From Endomychus coccineus (lineage: Eukaryota > Arthropoda > Insecta > Coleoptera > Endomychidae): DNA of 64,000 bases. Of this stretch, positions 1 through 13,099 are shown in pieces. Each line of letters begins with the position of its first letter. The stretch's first letter is position 1. A program made the position numbers and the translations under genes. The stretch spans positions 76,300,633 to 76,364,632 of the forward strand of contig OY294068.1 in assembly GCA_958510875.1 (NCBI GenBank), in the 5' to 3' direction. The notes beneath the pieces were generated by a model. The model was not told the DNA's origin. It saw only the letters and a program-made list of their open reading frames with translations, and searched no databases.

Positions 1-1829
1 GTTGGGGATGGATTTTACAATGGCACTGTCGGAGAATTCTATCATGTAGAGATAATACTGGTGAAATCATACGAATTTGGATGAAATTCCCAAAATAAAT
101 TGGTTACTTCATAAAGTCGGTTTTCACTTCTGTCAGCAGTGCTAGGTGAGTTTCCGTATTCCTAAGCTCCCACTCAAAACAAATGTAAATCTTCGATAAA
201 ATATAAAAACATAATGATTATAATGATGAATAGGAAATTAAATGATTTAGTAATGCCAGAAGTTTGCTAGCTTAATTACCTCTTGATCAGAAAAATTTTA
301 GTCATTGCTTGACTTTAAATTAACCTTTAATAAATATAGATGTTAGAGTTAGATGGAAGTATTTTGAAATTGGATTAACACAAGGAATTATATGTACTCA
401 AACAGACTAAATTGACTCTGAATAACTCAGGAAAATCTCTTTTCTCAATCGCCACGCCTGATAAATAGAAAACTGAATAAATTAAATGTTATTTAAGTGA
501 TTCGTGAAATGGCCAAAACAAATTCAGCTTAAGAAGTCGAAATACAAATAACTGTTACTGTGGAGGTTTTGGTTTTCATAACATCGAACAAACCCTCCTC
601 TTCGATTAGTAATAGCTTTACGCAATGAGAGAATAGCTTACCCCGTCTAGTTAGCTGGATACAAAATAACTATTTTAATTTGGTGTCGGAAACCTTAACT
701 CAATGAAATTATTCACAATTGCTTGTTGATTCACTTCTCAATGATAGTCTCATCAGATTACGAATGTAATTGCAATTTGATATGAATCGCAAGCATCCTG
801 TACGACTTAGAATATGATTACGTGTATAATTTGTAGCTTCGAAGGAAAAACAGGCTATGAACCTTTGTTTAATCATAGCAAGTGATCATAAACTTACCGG
901 TTCAAAATCAGTCATGATTAACAGAGGGTCCTTAACTAAAAATATTCTGAAAAGTACTTGCCTTTTCTGCTGAATACGTGATTTATATTTCCCTATTGAA
1001 ATTGTAAGAAATCACCCCATAAATTTGGAGATATTTTATAAGCTACAATGACAGTGATTCAGAAACTTCACCTCTCATTCCTATTTTGAGAATAGAAAAA
1101 CAAGTTGTATCAATTTGCGATGACATGTACTTGACCCATAACATAAAGGGGACACAGAATATACTATTTCCATTTAAGTTTGTCGGTCTTCTTTATGGCT
1201 TTATAAATTCTAATAGTTTCTCAAATTTAATGAATAATTGATAAAGCAGCTTTGCTACAATGTTACAATGAAATTTTTCAGTCAGGAACAATCATAAATT
1301 GTAAGTCAAAATTGTATTTTCTCTCGCGCAACATCATTATACTCCCTGTAATGCAATTGAGAGTAGTTAAACAGCATTTTATCAACTGTCACTTGACATC
1401 GAATAAAATGGATGTCTAATTCGGATTCAGCGATCTGGAAGCAAAAAGTACACCCCCCTCCCGAGTAATAGTTTTTTCTCTTTTTTAGGGTACATTCTTA
1501 ACGCTCAGGCTAATGGCAGTCCGTTAACAGCGTTCTATTCACTGTCACTTGACACCGGGAAAATAGATTTGGAACTCATAAGCGAATCAAAATATCCATG
1601 AGAATAAAATTTGATCAACATAAACTGAATTTTTCATCATGGTCGCAATAAACGAAATGAAACCGATATTTCCAACCCCTTTAAGAATGCATTCAAGGGT
1701 GACTGCTGTGGGTTTTGCTTCTTGATTCGTCACAGCTTCTTGCAGTCATAGGAAAAAAATTTCTGTCGGTTCAATGATCAAATTTTTACTATGGCATCAA
1801 GCATACCTCTAAAACCATGAGTTCAGTGG
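1..1829. other. No gene recognised
   Basis: AT-rich non-coding DNA with no open frame of note on either strand. Two short related segments around 1366-1430 and 1522-1590 share the text ACTGTCACTTGACA and look like diverged copies of one small repeat. Nothing else is supported. Confidence 0.6.
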
Positions 1830-1913
1830 GTGGCTGCTTCAGATCCGCCCCGAAGGGAAGTGGCAGCTTTTGATTATTTCTCAAACAACACAATGAATAG
1901 GAAATTCTTATTA

Positions 1914-3110
1914 TTAAAAAAAGTTTGGTGTGAAATTACACACTTTGGCAAATACCGCAGGACGAACGCACCCTCGCACCCCTACTGGATATATATTTTT
2001 TTCTTTAACGGTTCCCTCTTGTATAACAAAATCACCGTTAGTAATCGCAGTATCGTTGTATTCGACTTCAGAGCTCACGTCACTCTGATTGACATCGCTT
2101 CTTTCATCATGGCTTTGTTTAGATGAGATGGATGATGAGTCAGAAAAAACTTGTCTTTTCACTTTTTTTACTTGTTTCTTCATGATTCTTGTCGGTTTGG
2201 TTTCTTTCTTCTGCTGTCTCACCGGAATTATTTCATGATTTGCGTCTTGATTGGCTTATCTGTTAGGATTTTATTCTTCTTTTTCCTTTATCGTACCACC
2301 ATTGGATATGGTTTAATTCGTTCAGGAGTGAGTGTAGGTGTCACTCCAGCTGGACAACTGGTATTGAGTGTTGTTAAGATGGTCCTGCTACGGGTGTTTT
2401 AGATGACGATGGTTCCGTAACGGGTGTTTGAGACGAAGATGGTCCTGCCATCTAAATCATTATCAGGATCCAGGTTTTCAGCATCATCTATAGTGTAAAC
2501 ATAGGTCAGCAATGTCATATATGTCAATAGGTCGGCCAGGTTTAGATATCGGTCACTCACTACATGCAACAATGTAATGGGTTTTTAGCGATTTGTACAC
2601 AGTTTTGTCAAGTGGTTGTAGTTTTCCACTTGTACATGGAGGTAGCGTTGCCAAGATTATCCCATTATCTTTGGAAAATTGCAAACTATCTATAGTAATG
2701 TGGGATTCGTGATTATCCATTATGAGAATGATTGGCTTTTGTTTTGTGTATTTAACGCACAACACAAAATGTCTTAAAATGTGGACAAATACTTCTCCAT
2801 TCACCCAACCACTCTTATTAACACTTCCTTCACAGCCATTTGGGGCACCATTGAGCAAATGTGGCTTAAAATTCACTTTTAGAAAATTTAAATAGGGAGG
2901 AACTTTTTGGCCCCCAGCATTGATAGAACAACAAGCTATAACTAAAATTTCACACTGACCTGAGGTAACTTGGCCTACTTGTTTTTCGCTCTTTGGTTCA
3001 AGGACTTTTGGGTACTGTTGTTAGGCGGATATAATCTAAATTATAAATATTCGTGGCTTGTGAATCTGTATCAAAGAATTCTTTGACATTCGTTTAGTTG
3101 AAGGCGGTTG
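1914..3110 (-). pseudogene. pogo/Tigger-like (DDE_1) transposase relic
   Basis: Minus-strand reading frames between about 3100 and 2553 carry the DDE_1 transposase core of the Tc1/pogo superfamily. Visible landmarks are an IYNLD-like first catalytic block near 3045, a KQVGQVTSG block near 2985, and the strong motif LIMDNHESH followed by LPPCTSGKLQPLD and a YKSLKTHY tail (2553-2876). These transposases cut and paste DNA in the nucleus. The first Asp block and the rest lie in different frames, separated by one extra base in an A run near 3012, so the gene is broken. A further minus-strand frame at 1914-2222 is Ser/Asp-rich and ends in a GDFV...YPVG segment like the C-terminal tail of jerky/pogo proteins. 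Terminal repeats were not found. Confidence 0.75.
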
Positions 3111-3277
3111 TCCTTGAAAGACTGGAACCCTCAGGTCTTCTGATAGATAATATAGGTTAAAGTTACAAATTTTGATAGTAATTGCTGAGAGGACTGATTT
3201 CTTTAAGATGAAATTGATTTCACTTTATAACTTTAGCAACTAAACAGTTGTTTTTATTGGCTTTTACCATTTTTCAG

Positions 3278-3424
3278 AGTATCAGTCCAGGTCATACAGA
3301 AACTACAATATTGTCTAACTTGAAGAGTGCATGGGCTGAAGAAATAGATTCAGCCCCTGGCTTACTACCAGAGGATATAGCAGAAGCTATCACGTATATG
3401 TTATCCACACCACCACATGTTCAA
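3278..3424 (+). CDS. Single exon of a short-chain dehydrogenase/reductase (farnesol dehydrogenase-like)
   Basis: The segment lies between an acceptor (pyrimidine tract then TTTTCAG ending at 3277) and a donor (GTGAGT at 3425). It translates as the C-terminal part of a classical SDR. The SISPG turn after the catalytic YxxxK region and the LLPEDIAEAITYMLSTPPHVQ block match the end of insect farnesol dehydrogenase/DHRS11-type NADP-dependent oxidoreductases. These act on alcohol/ketone substrates in the cytosol. The remaining exons were not recognised in the window. This may therefore be the only visible exon of a host gene interrupted by long introns, or a stray exon duplicate. The reading frame is open across the whole exon. 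Confidence 0.75.
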
Positions 3425-4301
3425 GTGAGTATTCAGTTCCAATAAATTCATATTTGTCGCATACATGCAACAAAATAACTCTTTGCATTGAATATTTCAT
3501 TAGATGTCCCTATGACAGAGAAAAATCCCTCACAGCTCAATATCTCCAACTAATAATACTTATGGAACTCCAGATGTCCACATTATAGCAAATTATATTG
3601 AAACACGATGTACAATAATTCATATACTGGAATAATAAGCAACAGAACCATTTTTTCTTCTCCGGAACCGAAGAACTCTTTTGCTTCCGAAGCTTAAGCC
3701 TGTAACTAGTTTTATTCATGTTTGATTTTCTTAGAGATAGAGCATGGTCAAACATGATCAAGGTGGATTTTTGCAGTTTAATAAGACTAATTTATATGAC
3801 CCGAAATCAGTATTATTTTCTCACAGATTTATATGATTTTGGTCACGAAGAACATGCAAGTTTTTACTGTTTTTATAATTAATTTATAGATCAAAGTCGT
3901 CACTACAGTTTCGACGGTTGAACTGTACTTATCAAACGATAACGGTGAGCTACATTGTTACTAGTTACAATAAATGATTGATGAAACACATAGTCAAACA
4001 AGTTGAAAGCAGTAATGTTCATTTCCTTTCTCGATATGATAAATTACCGTACCATACTCGTGGTAGGCCTAATATACTTCTATGACTTGTAAAGGGGAGT
4101 TAAAAATCTCAGATCTTCATTAAGAACACACAATTTCTCTTTTAGGCTGAATTTTACATGGTGCCTGAGCTACTATGCGAATTCCTTCCTTTGAGGAAAT
4201 TTTAGAGAACCATGTTTCTTAGATCTAGAATCGCCTGAACACATCTGTATATCATTAGCGCTAGTGACCAGTCGATAGAGAAAAGTACAGTGGGTAGGGT
4301 G

Positions 4302-5465
4302 GTGGTTGTGGTTTTTGGGGTTGTTGATCACGATTCCGGTGCCAGATTTGAACTAAGACGCACCTGGGGCTCAGGAAATTCTGATACTATCGTCTTCAGG
4401 GAATTCGCGGAAATACCTTCTGCAAAGAATTGAAACCTGTTAGGGAGGTTCTCTTGAGCATTCGGGTCATGACCATGACACTCAATAGTCACCTGGTGGT
4501 CAGGATATCCTGATTATCTGGATGTTTTTCAGGTAGTTCTTCGAATATGCTCTGAAATAAAACCAAACTCGCCTCTCCGGGGTTTTTCGGATTGCTGGTA
4601 ACTCTTCTGGAGTTCGGACGAATCCCCGAAGCATCTGGTGAAAAGATCTGTGATATCGAACACAGAGAATTCAATAAATACCGTTACACCACAATGAATC
4701 TTGATTGAATTTTTCTAATTCGAAAAAAACTAATAGTGAAATATTTTCTATTTTAATGGCAAAAATGTTGAAATTCTTATTAACAATGTTTTTTATTACT
4801 AGTTATGCAAAAAAAAGATAAGCTTTAAAGAAAAAAAACCGAAAATCATATCGTAAAACTAGAACCTTTTAAATTATATTGGTCAATTGAAGGAAGTCGG
4901 AAACGGGAGAGGAATTTTAAACTAATTTCTACCGGAATCGTGTTTAGCGGCCCCAAGAAACCTCCGAAAGACGAATTTGGCTGCATTTCAGAACATATTA
5001 AGAAACAATCCATGGAAATGACCTAGGTCATCAGGATTCCTTGAGCACCAAGTGACTATTTAGGTTCATGGTCACAACTGGCAACCTCAAAAGTAACTCT
5101 CTCACAACAGAGAAAAGATAATTTCACGATTTCCCTGGAGACGACAATAGTACCCGGATGCTCTGGCTCAGGCACCGAAAACCCCCCGAGATACAAATTT
5201 GATTGTATTTCAGAGCATATTAGAAAACAATCTATGGAGATGACCTAGGTCATCAGGATATCCTGACCACAGATGACTATTGATTGTCATTGTCATGACC
5301 CGTATGCTCAAGAGAACCTCCCTTACAGGTTTCATTCCTTTGCAGAAGGTATTTCTGGGAATTCCCTGGAGACGACGATAGTACCAGGATGTCCTGAGCC
5401 CCAGGGTCGTCGTAGTTCAAATTAAGCACCGGAATCATGATCAGCCACCCCAAAAACCGCCGAGT
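4302..5465. repeat. Cluster of inverted and tandem copies of an approximately 240-bp repeat
   Basis: The segment at about 4302-4520 reappears in reverse complement at about 5240-5465 (shared blocks include the CAGGATATCCTGA palindrome, a CTTGAGCA/TGCTCAAG block and the ACGATTCCGGTGCC/GGCACCGGAATCAT block). A direct diverged copy lies at about 4935-5175, sharing GACCTAGGTCATCAGGAT with 5242-5259. The structure can fold back on itself. No coding capacity is evident, so it looks like a non-autonomous foldback or MITE-type repeat. Confidence 0.6.
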
Positions 5466-7356
5466 GAGAAATTGTAGACTATTTTGGCTATAGTTAGCCA
5501 TTTTTTCAACATTTTTAATATTATCTCTTAAAAATGCATTGAAAAAGATGCATTTTGCTCTGTAGAAATGGTAAAATGCACTTCAGAAAAATAAAAAATG
5601 GTTACATGCTTCTAAATGACTTCCTGAATCGATTTAAAAAATCGGTTGTCTGTAAAGTCGGTTTACTGACGATAGTTGAACGTGACAACGTCATAAGAAA
5701 ATACTGATGGAATGGTTTCATTTTTCAAAAGAAAATTTAAATTTTATTTGTTTGATAGATATTTTGTATGGATATAGAGAAGGAGGTAAATGGAAATCAC
5801 AATTGAATTGATCAAGTTACATTTATTTGTACGCATAAATACAATTATGTCAATTTAGATTTTAAAAAGCCCGCCTCAATGTGTTTGATATAGGAGAAAA
5901 TTGTTCCCTTTGACGGCTGACTACCTGTCATTTCAGACACATTGTTATGATATGTGGAAGATTTAACATTTATGTTTTAATTTTTTGAAATCATAGCTAC
6001 GCTCGATAATTATTTCGATCGAATAGTAAAGCAATTGATTTTTTACTCATCGTGAAACAGTCCTGTTAACTTATTGTTATAGTTTTGTCAATTATAGCAT
6101 AACCTACAATCGCTGCACTAGCGGACCGATGCTATTTATTTTAATGATGAAAGCACGAATACTCGACAATATATCACTGAACGTATATTTAATATCGAAA
6201 GAATCATTACCTTTATCGCCGCAATTATCGTTGCTATAAACAAATGACACCACATTCACTTTTCACTGCACTTACGAAAACATGTAAATGTATTATTGTA
6301 TAGCAGCTGTCCACGAGCATCGCATCGGTCACTCAAGTAGGGGAGCTCGCTTGCACTTCAAGCCTTAAATGGAACGCCTCAGAGCGAGGTAGCGCACAGC
6401 CGGTCAGAGCGAGGTAACGGCAAATGAATCATGTTTTCTCGTGCTTGCAGCCGGCTCCATCGAATTAAAAGACGTTGTCACGTCAAAAAAGTTATCAAAA
6501 TCGGCTATACCAATTTCTTTTCGACCATTTCTGCTTTATTTCCACGACTAAGGTTGGTGTACGCTCAGTTATGAGCTAATCGATCTTCTCGATAATGAAT
6601 CTCGGAAACTATCAATGTGTCCGCGCACCCTGGGTTGAAATCCAAGGAATGATATCATGGAAGAAAATTCTGCAGGGTAATGAAATCTGAATTTCTAGAG
6701 CACCACCTATTTAAGCTGTAGTGTCTTCGAATCTGTACGGTAGTAGCATAGAGGAAGTTCAAACGCTTCATGTCCAGAATTATCCAATTTCTGTCGGAAT
6801 TAAGTGGAATTATAGAAATTCTGAGAGATTGTGAACTTCACTCAGATATAACTAATTTTTTCAATCAAGAATGAAAATCAAAACTAGGTTTTGGTACCAT
6901 CTTATTTCGATTTAAATATTGAAATATTCCTCTACAATTATTGAGAGTTTTGAGGATTATTAGTTTTGAAACTGATGTCGAATTCTCCATATATTGATAA
7001 TTTGATGTTTATTATTCAAGTATATGATTTTTGCCAACTTCGTTGAATTCAGTAGGCCGAATCCACTTTATCTGTTGTCGGCATGATCTAGCGAGAGTAC
7101 CATTATGGGTGAAGCTATTTTATGAATGTTAAAAATGTCTTACCTACACAGATTTCGTACAATTAACTACAAGCTGAATAATTTATTTATATTGCTTTCA
7201 GATTCATGATATGATTATCAAACCAATGGGGGAGAAATTTTAGCAGCTCCCACAATCCAAACTTTTCCAATAATTTTAATACAAAATCATTTTTGTAAAA
7301 CTATTTAATGTATATAATAATAATAAAAATATAAAGTATTCACTCTGTATTGTATT
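5466..7356. other. No gene recognised
   Basis: About 1.9 kb of AT-rich sequence without a credible reading frame. A more GC-rich patch near 6340-6480 has the short repeat CAGAGCGAGGTAACG/CAGAGCGAGGTAGCG, but no function can be assigned. Confidence 0.5.
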
Positions 7357-9780
7357 GAGAATCAACCGGACCTATACTGCCGTACTAAGCGCAGAAGCGG
7401 TAACTGCACATTTAACAGAAATTGACATTTGCACGTTATATGAAACTAGGTTCAAAAATCTACCTTTTACCAAGGTATTGAAGCGGTTTTGTCAGTATAT
7501 GATTAAAAATATCAAGTTATTTTCAGCGGTATCTACAGATCTGAGCATTACTTATTGAAATTCTATGGCGTTTAGCGGTAAGCTACACATACTAAGGTAT
7601 TGGGGCGTATCTACAGCAGTTACCGCTGAAACACCTTGCTGAATTGTAGTTACCCCAAGAAAACATTAGGATACGCTTTTTCACCGCCAAATGCATTAAC
7701 ATTTTGACGACTTTCAGAGTGGCTTGACGCTAAAATAAGTAATCAATAATGAATTATTAAGTACTAATGATTATTTATATAAAAATTCAACATTCTTCAG
7801 GCACTATTGTGGTGGTGTAGAACATTTGCATGTGTTAATGAAATATAAAAAGAAAACACAAAGTTCTTGAAGGATGTGAAGAAACTTGTAGAAAAAAATG
7901 TGGACGGAATATTACAAATGAAAGAAGAATTGACATAAATAAACAGTAATCAGTTGTGGAATATGAAACGACATAATCAAAAATGTTTCATGATGATTGT
8001 AAATGGTGTAATGAAAAGAAAAACTGCTGTAGAAGGGTCGCGTAGATCAACAACGAACAAGTACTATCAGAAAAACGAAGGACAGTCAACTTGTGTATGC
8101 AAAGTGTTTTTTTAACAACATTAGATTATAAAAAAAAGCAACGATAAAATAATAGAAGAATATGATGAAGAAAAACAAAAGTACAGTTACCCCTAAGAAG
8201 GACAAAAGGCGTGCAAAAAGTTCACCAAATGAAAAAAAAACTTGACGTAGCGAAAACGCTCCTCTTCGCAAGTATTTACCAAGTGATCTGTCCTCTCAAG
8301 TTCTGTATAACGACTTTTTGTCCATATGATTTATATCGGTCCGTCTTGCGTGAACATAATGTATAGTTCCTTATATTAGGCCATGAAGAATGTGAACATT
8401 GCGAACATTTTAATTTACATGACCAGGACAAAAATAATTTATTTCCATATTGTAATACTTTCGAGAATTGGAGAATTCACATTAAAAAAGCCGAGTTAGC
8501 TAGAATCAATTATAAAATTGATGCTGAAAAGCCTGCTTCAGAAGATGCAGTTATTTTCTCCGTGGATTTACAAAAAATCAATATGTACGAGATGTTTAAG
8601 ACTGTTATATTTACAGGCAGATTGGTTGCTTACAATGAGAGTTTTGTGCCAGTGGGGTCAAAGAATAAAACATTAAGACCAACGACGATAATTTAGCATG
8701 AAGCTATAAGAGCACGTAAAAAATAAGATATAATAAGCACCTTTTAAAGTTCTTTTTGGAGCAGAGAGACATATCCAAAATAGTACTGTGGCTAGATAAC
8801 TGCACCACTCAAAATAAAAATTAGTATATATTGTAAATTCCTCTAATATTGTGGCCACAGAAATTGTTATAAATCACTTTGAGCCTGAACATACGTTCAT
8901 GTCCGCGGATTCGTTCCACCACCAAGTGTAAGAATCAATGAGGAGGTTTAATAAAATCTATGATTTTAATGATTTCAAAAAGGCAGATTCTAATGCCAAT
9001 TTTTCCAAAGTAAATATTCTAGAGATGGATCTAGAAGACTTTTTTGAAAGACAAGATTTGATTTCGAAATTCGAATTGAAACAGGAAAGGGTTTATTTAC
9101 ACAATATAGTTCAAATTGTTGCTGAAAGAGGTAAAATGAATTTATTTCATAAAAATTATTATGAGGGGCAACTTTTACCGCTCAATTTTCTGAATTCAAA
9201 AATTTCGTAATCTGGCATTCCAAATCTCAATCACCAGTCAACGTATAGGGGCATTTCCTGTGAAAGATGTAACGGGCTTATTGAAGATGTGGTAGCATAA
9301 TACCGAGTAACAGAATTCAGTTCTGGGAGAACATTCCATCAGAGGATGGTGAACCTGCCGAGGACGGAGATGATTTTTGAAACTTTGTTTTATGTAGAAT
9401 ATAAGTTCAGTTTCTTATTTTCAATACGCATAATTCGAAAAGTTTAATAAATGCACTTGTAAAGTATTTAGAGGGTTTTTATTTAACTTCCTACTGTAAG
9501 TTGGTAGATACGTGAAAATGTCTTAGTAAATTACTCTGAAAATTAAGGAAAAAAGGCGGTATCTACATTCTATTTGATAAAAACATTTAGATTCATTTGA
9601 ATTTCATAGACATTAGACTAGTTATTTTCAATAAAGTAGCTGTATAAATTTTGGAAACAATATGTCATCAAACTAGGTTGGCAGAACTATTATGATAAAA
9701 TTACCAATATCTCACGATAACCACTATGTCATTTACCGCTTCTGCGCTTAGTACGGAAGTATAGTTCTAGTTGATTCTAT
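7357..9780 (+). mobile_element. DNA transposon with about 45-bp terminal inverted repeats
   Basis: The left end (about 7357-7405) and right end (about 9735-9780) are inverted copies of each other with a handful of mismatches; both contain CGTACTAAGCGCAGAAGCGG in their respective orientations. Further short copies of a TACCGCTGAAA/TTACCGC motif occur just inside the left end. The interior holds a degenerate transposase. A target site duplication could not be made out with confidence. Confidence 0.75.
7870..9210 (+). pseudogene. Broken transposase of the 2.4-kb transposon
   Basis: Fragments in several plus-strand frames belong to one protein type that is common as unplaced transposase-like proteins in insect genomes. 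An N-terminal Cys-rich and Arg-rich segment lies at about 7870-8100. A CEHCEHF zinc-binding-like block and the SVDLQK...VAYNESF core lie at about 8385-8660. A WLDNCTTQNK block, the likely second catalytic Asp, lies near 8790, and an HFEPEHTFMSADSFHH block near 8875-8925. An open C-terminal stretch of 90 codons lies at 8938-9210. Stops and frame changes separate the blocks, so no intact enzyme is made. I recognise the family pattern but not a superfamily name. The D-N-C and final acidic residues fit a DDE nuclease, which is inference. Confidence 0.6.
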
Positions 9781-9784
9781 CTGT

Positions 9785-10588
9785 AGGTTACTTTCATTAA
9801 TTATCAATATCAGAAGATAGTGAAAAGAAGAGACTGAGCCCTCATTATTCATTGTTTCATGATGAAACGTAGTTTCACGAAAATACAAACCTCGCTCCGC
9901 AACACAGTATTAGGGGAAATCTGATGCCAACTGTTTGTATAACACCACATTACAAGTCCAGAAATCATTCCAGTTGATGCATCGAAAACGGAGACCGGCA
10001 CTAACATTGAAATCTGTGACTCCAAAGACAAGACAAGATATTGTAAAATTCTTGGATTTCATCCAACGATAATTCAGGCTTAAATGCTGACCATAACGAA
10101 CTGCATTTATATCAAGTTAGAGACAGCTTGAAACAATGAGCAAATCTTCATCATGATGCATAGTCAAGCAGCTATGTAGACATTAACATATAATGTTATC
10201 ACCTCAAAGACTATTTTAGAGAGCCATCATAAACTGGCCGTCCTATCTACCAATAATCGGGTGAAACTTGTGTGGGTCTAAGGCACAAAATATTAAACCT
10301 GCTGAAAAAATAAAGGCTTTGCCTATAGCATTGTAGTGAAAAATTTTGAACAAGCAATCTACAAAGCAATGACCAAACACAGGGCACCAACCCAAGGTCT
10401 TATGCGATTCAATTCATTCTTATACTATGCAAATGGAATTAAAAATTGAATTTAAGAACAAATAAACTCCGGTGGGCTGCTGAACTCAAATTTGTTAATA
10501 GATCAAAGTGAAACATGTTCTGCTTCAATCAAAACATTATAGAAGTTTTCATGTTCTTGAGTATCATTGATTAATCAGAGATTTTATT
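9785..10588. other. No gene recognised
   Basis: AT-rich non-coding sequence; the longest open stretches lack codon structure or recognisable motifs. Confidence 0.5.
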
Positions 10589-11190
10589 GAAACCAAACTA
10601 TTTCAAAATTGTTACTAGAAGGTTTTCGAGGGTGCTGAACACGAATATCATGATTAAAAATGATCATAATTCACCTGGAGGTCAGTAACCCTAGGTTACA
10701 CGTCAGTCTCAGGGAATTTACAGAAATTGTATTGAAACCGAATTATCTCACAATTGTTACTCGGGGGTTTTCAAGAGTGCTGAACATGAATATGATGATT
10801 AAAAATTATCATAATCCACCTGGCGGTTAGTAACCTCGAGTACCACGTCGGTCTCAGGAAATTTACAGAAATTTCATCGAAACCAAATTATCTCAAAATT
10901 GTTGCTCGACCGTTTTCGAGGGTGCTGACCAAGAGTACGATGATTAAAAATTTTCATAATTCACCTGGAGGTCAATAGCCCTGGGTACCACATCGGTCTC
11001 AGGAAATTTACAGGAATTTCATTGAAACCAAATTATCTCAAAATTGTTACTCGAATGTTTTCGAGGGTGCTGAAACGAATATGATCATTAAAATTCCCAT
11101 AATTCACCTGTACGACAGTAACTCTGGGTACCACGTTGGACTCACCTGGACGTCAATAACTCTGGGTACCATGTCGGTCTCAGGAAATTT
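10589..11190. repeat. Tandem repeat, 145-bp unit, about four copies
   Basis: The block beginning GAAACC and continuing with AAATTATCTCAAAATTGTTA recurs at 10589, 10734, 10879 and 11024, a constant 145-bp step. A partial degraded copy follows to about 11190. Each unit contains GAGGGTGCTGAAC and CACCTGGAGGTCA blocks. Copies differ by roughly 10-15 percent, so this is a small old array. Confidence 0.8.
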
Positions 11191-12369
11191 AATATAATGA
11201 TCATATTATCATACTGTTCGCGACGATGTGGGAAGCGTATATTTCAGTTATTCAAGCTATTTCTAAAATCGTTAAAAAAAGTTATAGAGCAAAAATTTTT
11301 ACACCATTGTATTTTTCATGGAATTTTACACACCTTTGAAAATTTCATCTGACTGTCTGTCTAGATATCAGCCATGAATTGTTTGTTTACACAATAGCTC
11401 TCAAACGAAAAGTCTTATGATATTAGAATTTTGACAAAAAACCGTTTCGGTAATCACCATTATTTTTTTCAGGGAAATCGTATGATAAACACATCCGTTT
11501 TTCGGAAGGATTGAAAATTTTGAAAATCGTGACTCTCAAAGTATACTTTGAATCCATTCAAAACTTTTACAGTGGTTAATTCAAAACTGCTTTCACCCAA
11601 ATTTGAACAAAATTGATCAACAACAACTACAAAAACAATCATCGAAGTGAACTTAAAGTTACACCTTATTTCAACAGCGCTGTAATGTGACTTCTAGGGC
11701 TCTCACCCAGTAGACTAGCGTTCAATTTCCACAAGCGGAAAATTTGTTTAGAAACATTTTCTTAAATGTTATTGATTTCAATATTACTTAGTTGTGTAAA
11801 AAATTGGAAGAGCATCTTTAAGAATGTGGAACGATCATGTAAAAATCGGTAACGAGCTCAAATAGTTGGCGAAGAGTAACTTTGACACGCACACTATTCA
11901 TCTATCCTAGAAGCGGCAACACATTTTTAGTTTCTCTTGTGTATTTAATTTATTTTTGTAACAAATGTACCTAATGAGTTTGCTAGAAGTACTCTTCAGT
12001 TTCTAAAATTACTTTGCTGAAAGAGCAAAACATTATCCACTAAAAATGCTTTATTGAGGACCTTTCAGCTACCAAGTAGCCATTATCAGAGTAAACTAAG
12101 TTAGAAATCAAAGTGTGCATATTCAAATACTATTTTGGGTCAATAATTCAAACAAGGGGTTACCCTCAGCTGGAGATCAATAGGAATTTTATAAATTTCC
12201 TTGTCACTCATACATATCCATCCCTTCAGATTACCTAAATATTTGTCCGTACTGTGTTTTAAAAGTGATGAACTTTCTTGAGAAATGTTGTGACCTGTAT
12301 TTATATAAAATAAGTTCGGCTAACGCTGGCTCTTAGATTCTATTCATCTGATAGGTGCTGTCAGACTTA
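11191..12369. other. No gene recognised
   Basis: Non-coding AT-rich DNA; no frame, RNA gene or repeat could be supported. Confidence 0.5.
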
Positions 12370-12600
12370 CGAATTCATCGACCTCTCTAGAACATCGTAT
12401 AAAGATGTGCGATCTCTTCCTTTTCTATAGATATTTCCATGGTCGGTGTTCTTCAGAAATCTCGTCTGTTATCTTATCACGAGTGATTCCAGATAGGCGC
12501 AATAGACGAGCTCAAGCTGATCACCCCTTCATGCCGAATTTTTTCCTACCATACTTCATTATTGAATCGAAAGGCAAAATAGTAGAACTCTTTTCCTAGT
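12370..12600 (+). pseudogene. Non-LTR retrotransposon 3' fragment
   Basis: The plus-strand translation around 12405-12560 contains the block LFYRYFHGRCSSE followed by a basic region and HPFMPNFF. This pattern (FYRYYHG..S.EL...HPF) is the C-terminal tail of many insect non-LTR retrotransposon reverse transcriptase proteins. Only the tail survives and the frame ends without the expected WNSLP block. It is a dead fragment. Confidence 0.6.
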
Positions 12601-12884
12601 GAGGTCTTTCCTTATGTCTCTATACCTTCCAAACTTTCAAGAATGCCAATATCCTCTCCCGACATATTACCGCTGGCTCACGCGATGTTCCTCGAACATT
12701 ATAGGTTGCTCTCGTGTAGTCAGAAGAAATATAAAGCGTTCGACACAACTGAATACAAGCCGTTAGCAATTTAACATTTCATTGGATTTTATGCAGGTGC
12801 TGGATCATTATTACTGCCCTATCCGTTAGATGGAATACAAGCTGCTATGGCGAATAGGGACATCTCAGAGTTGTTGACTCATGA

Positions 12885-13000
12885 AGCGGGGTCCCACAGG
12901 GCCGCATTTTGTGCCGGTTACTCTTCATTGCTTACACACATGAAACCCATATCCACATTCATTTCAGGAAGAGTAATTTTCATGCAGACGTGTTTGTTCT
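12885..13000 (+). pseudogene. Reverse transcriptase fragment (non-LTR type)
   Basis: The plus-strand frame from 12885 reads SGVPQGRILCRLLFI followed by AYTHE. This is the conserved SGVPQGSxLGPLLF block of non-LTR reverse transcriptase domain 4, with two substitutions. A HADV near 12975 corresponds to the start of the YADD region. No longer domain is preserved. Confidence 0.65.
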
Positions 13001-13099
13001 TCACAAAGTTTGATCTTATGGAAATTAACGTTCATCTGAACTCTAAAGTAGGGTCAATTAGATCATTTGAGAAAATTTATGGTAATGTTGTTAGGTAGG

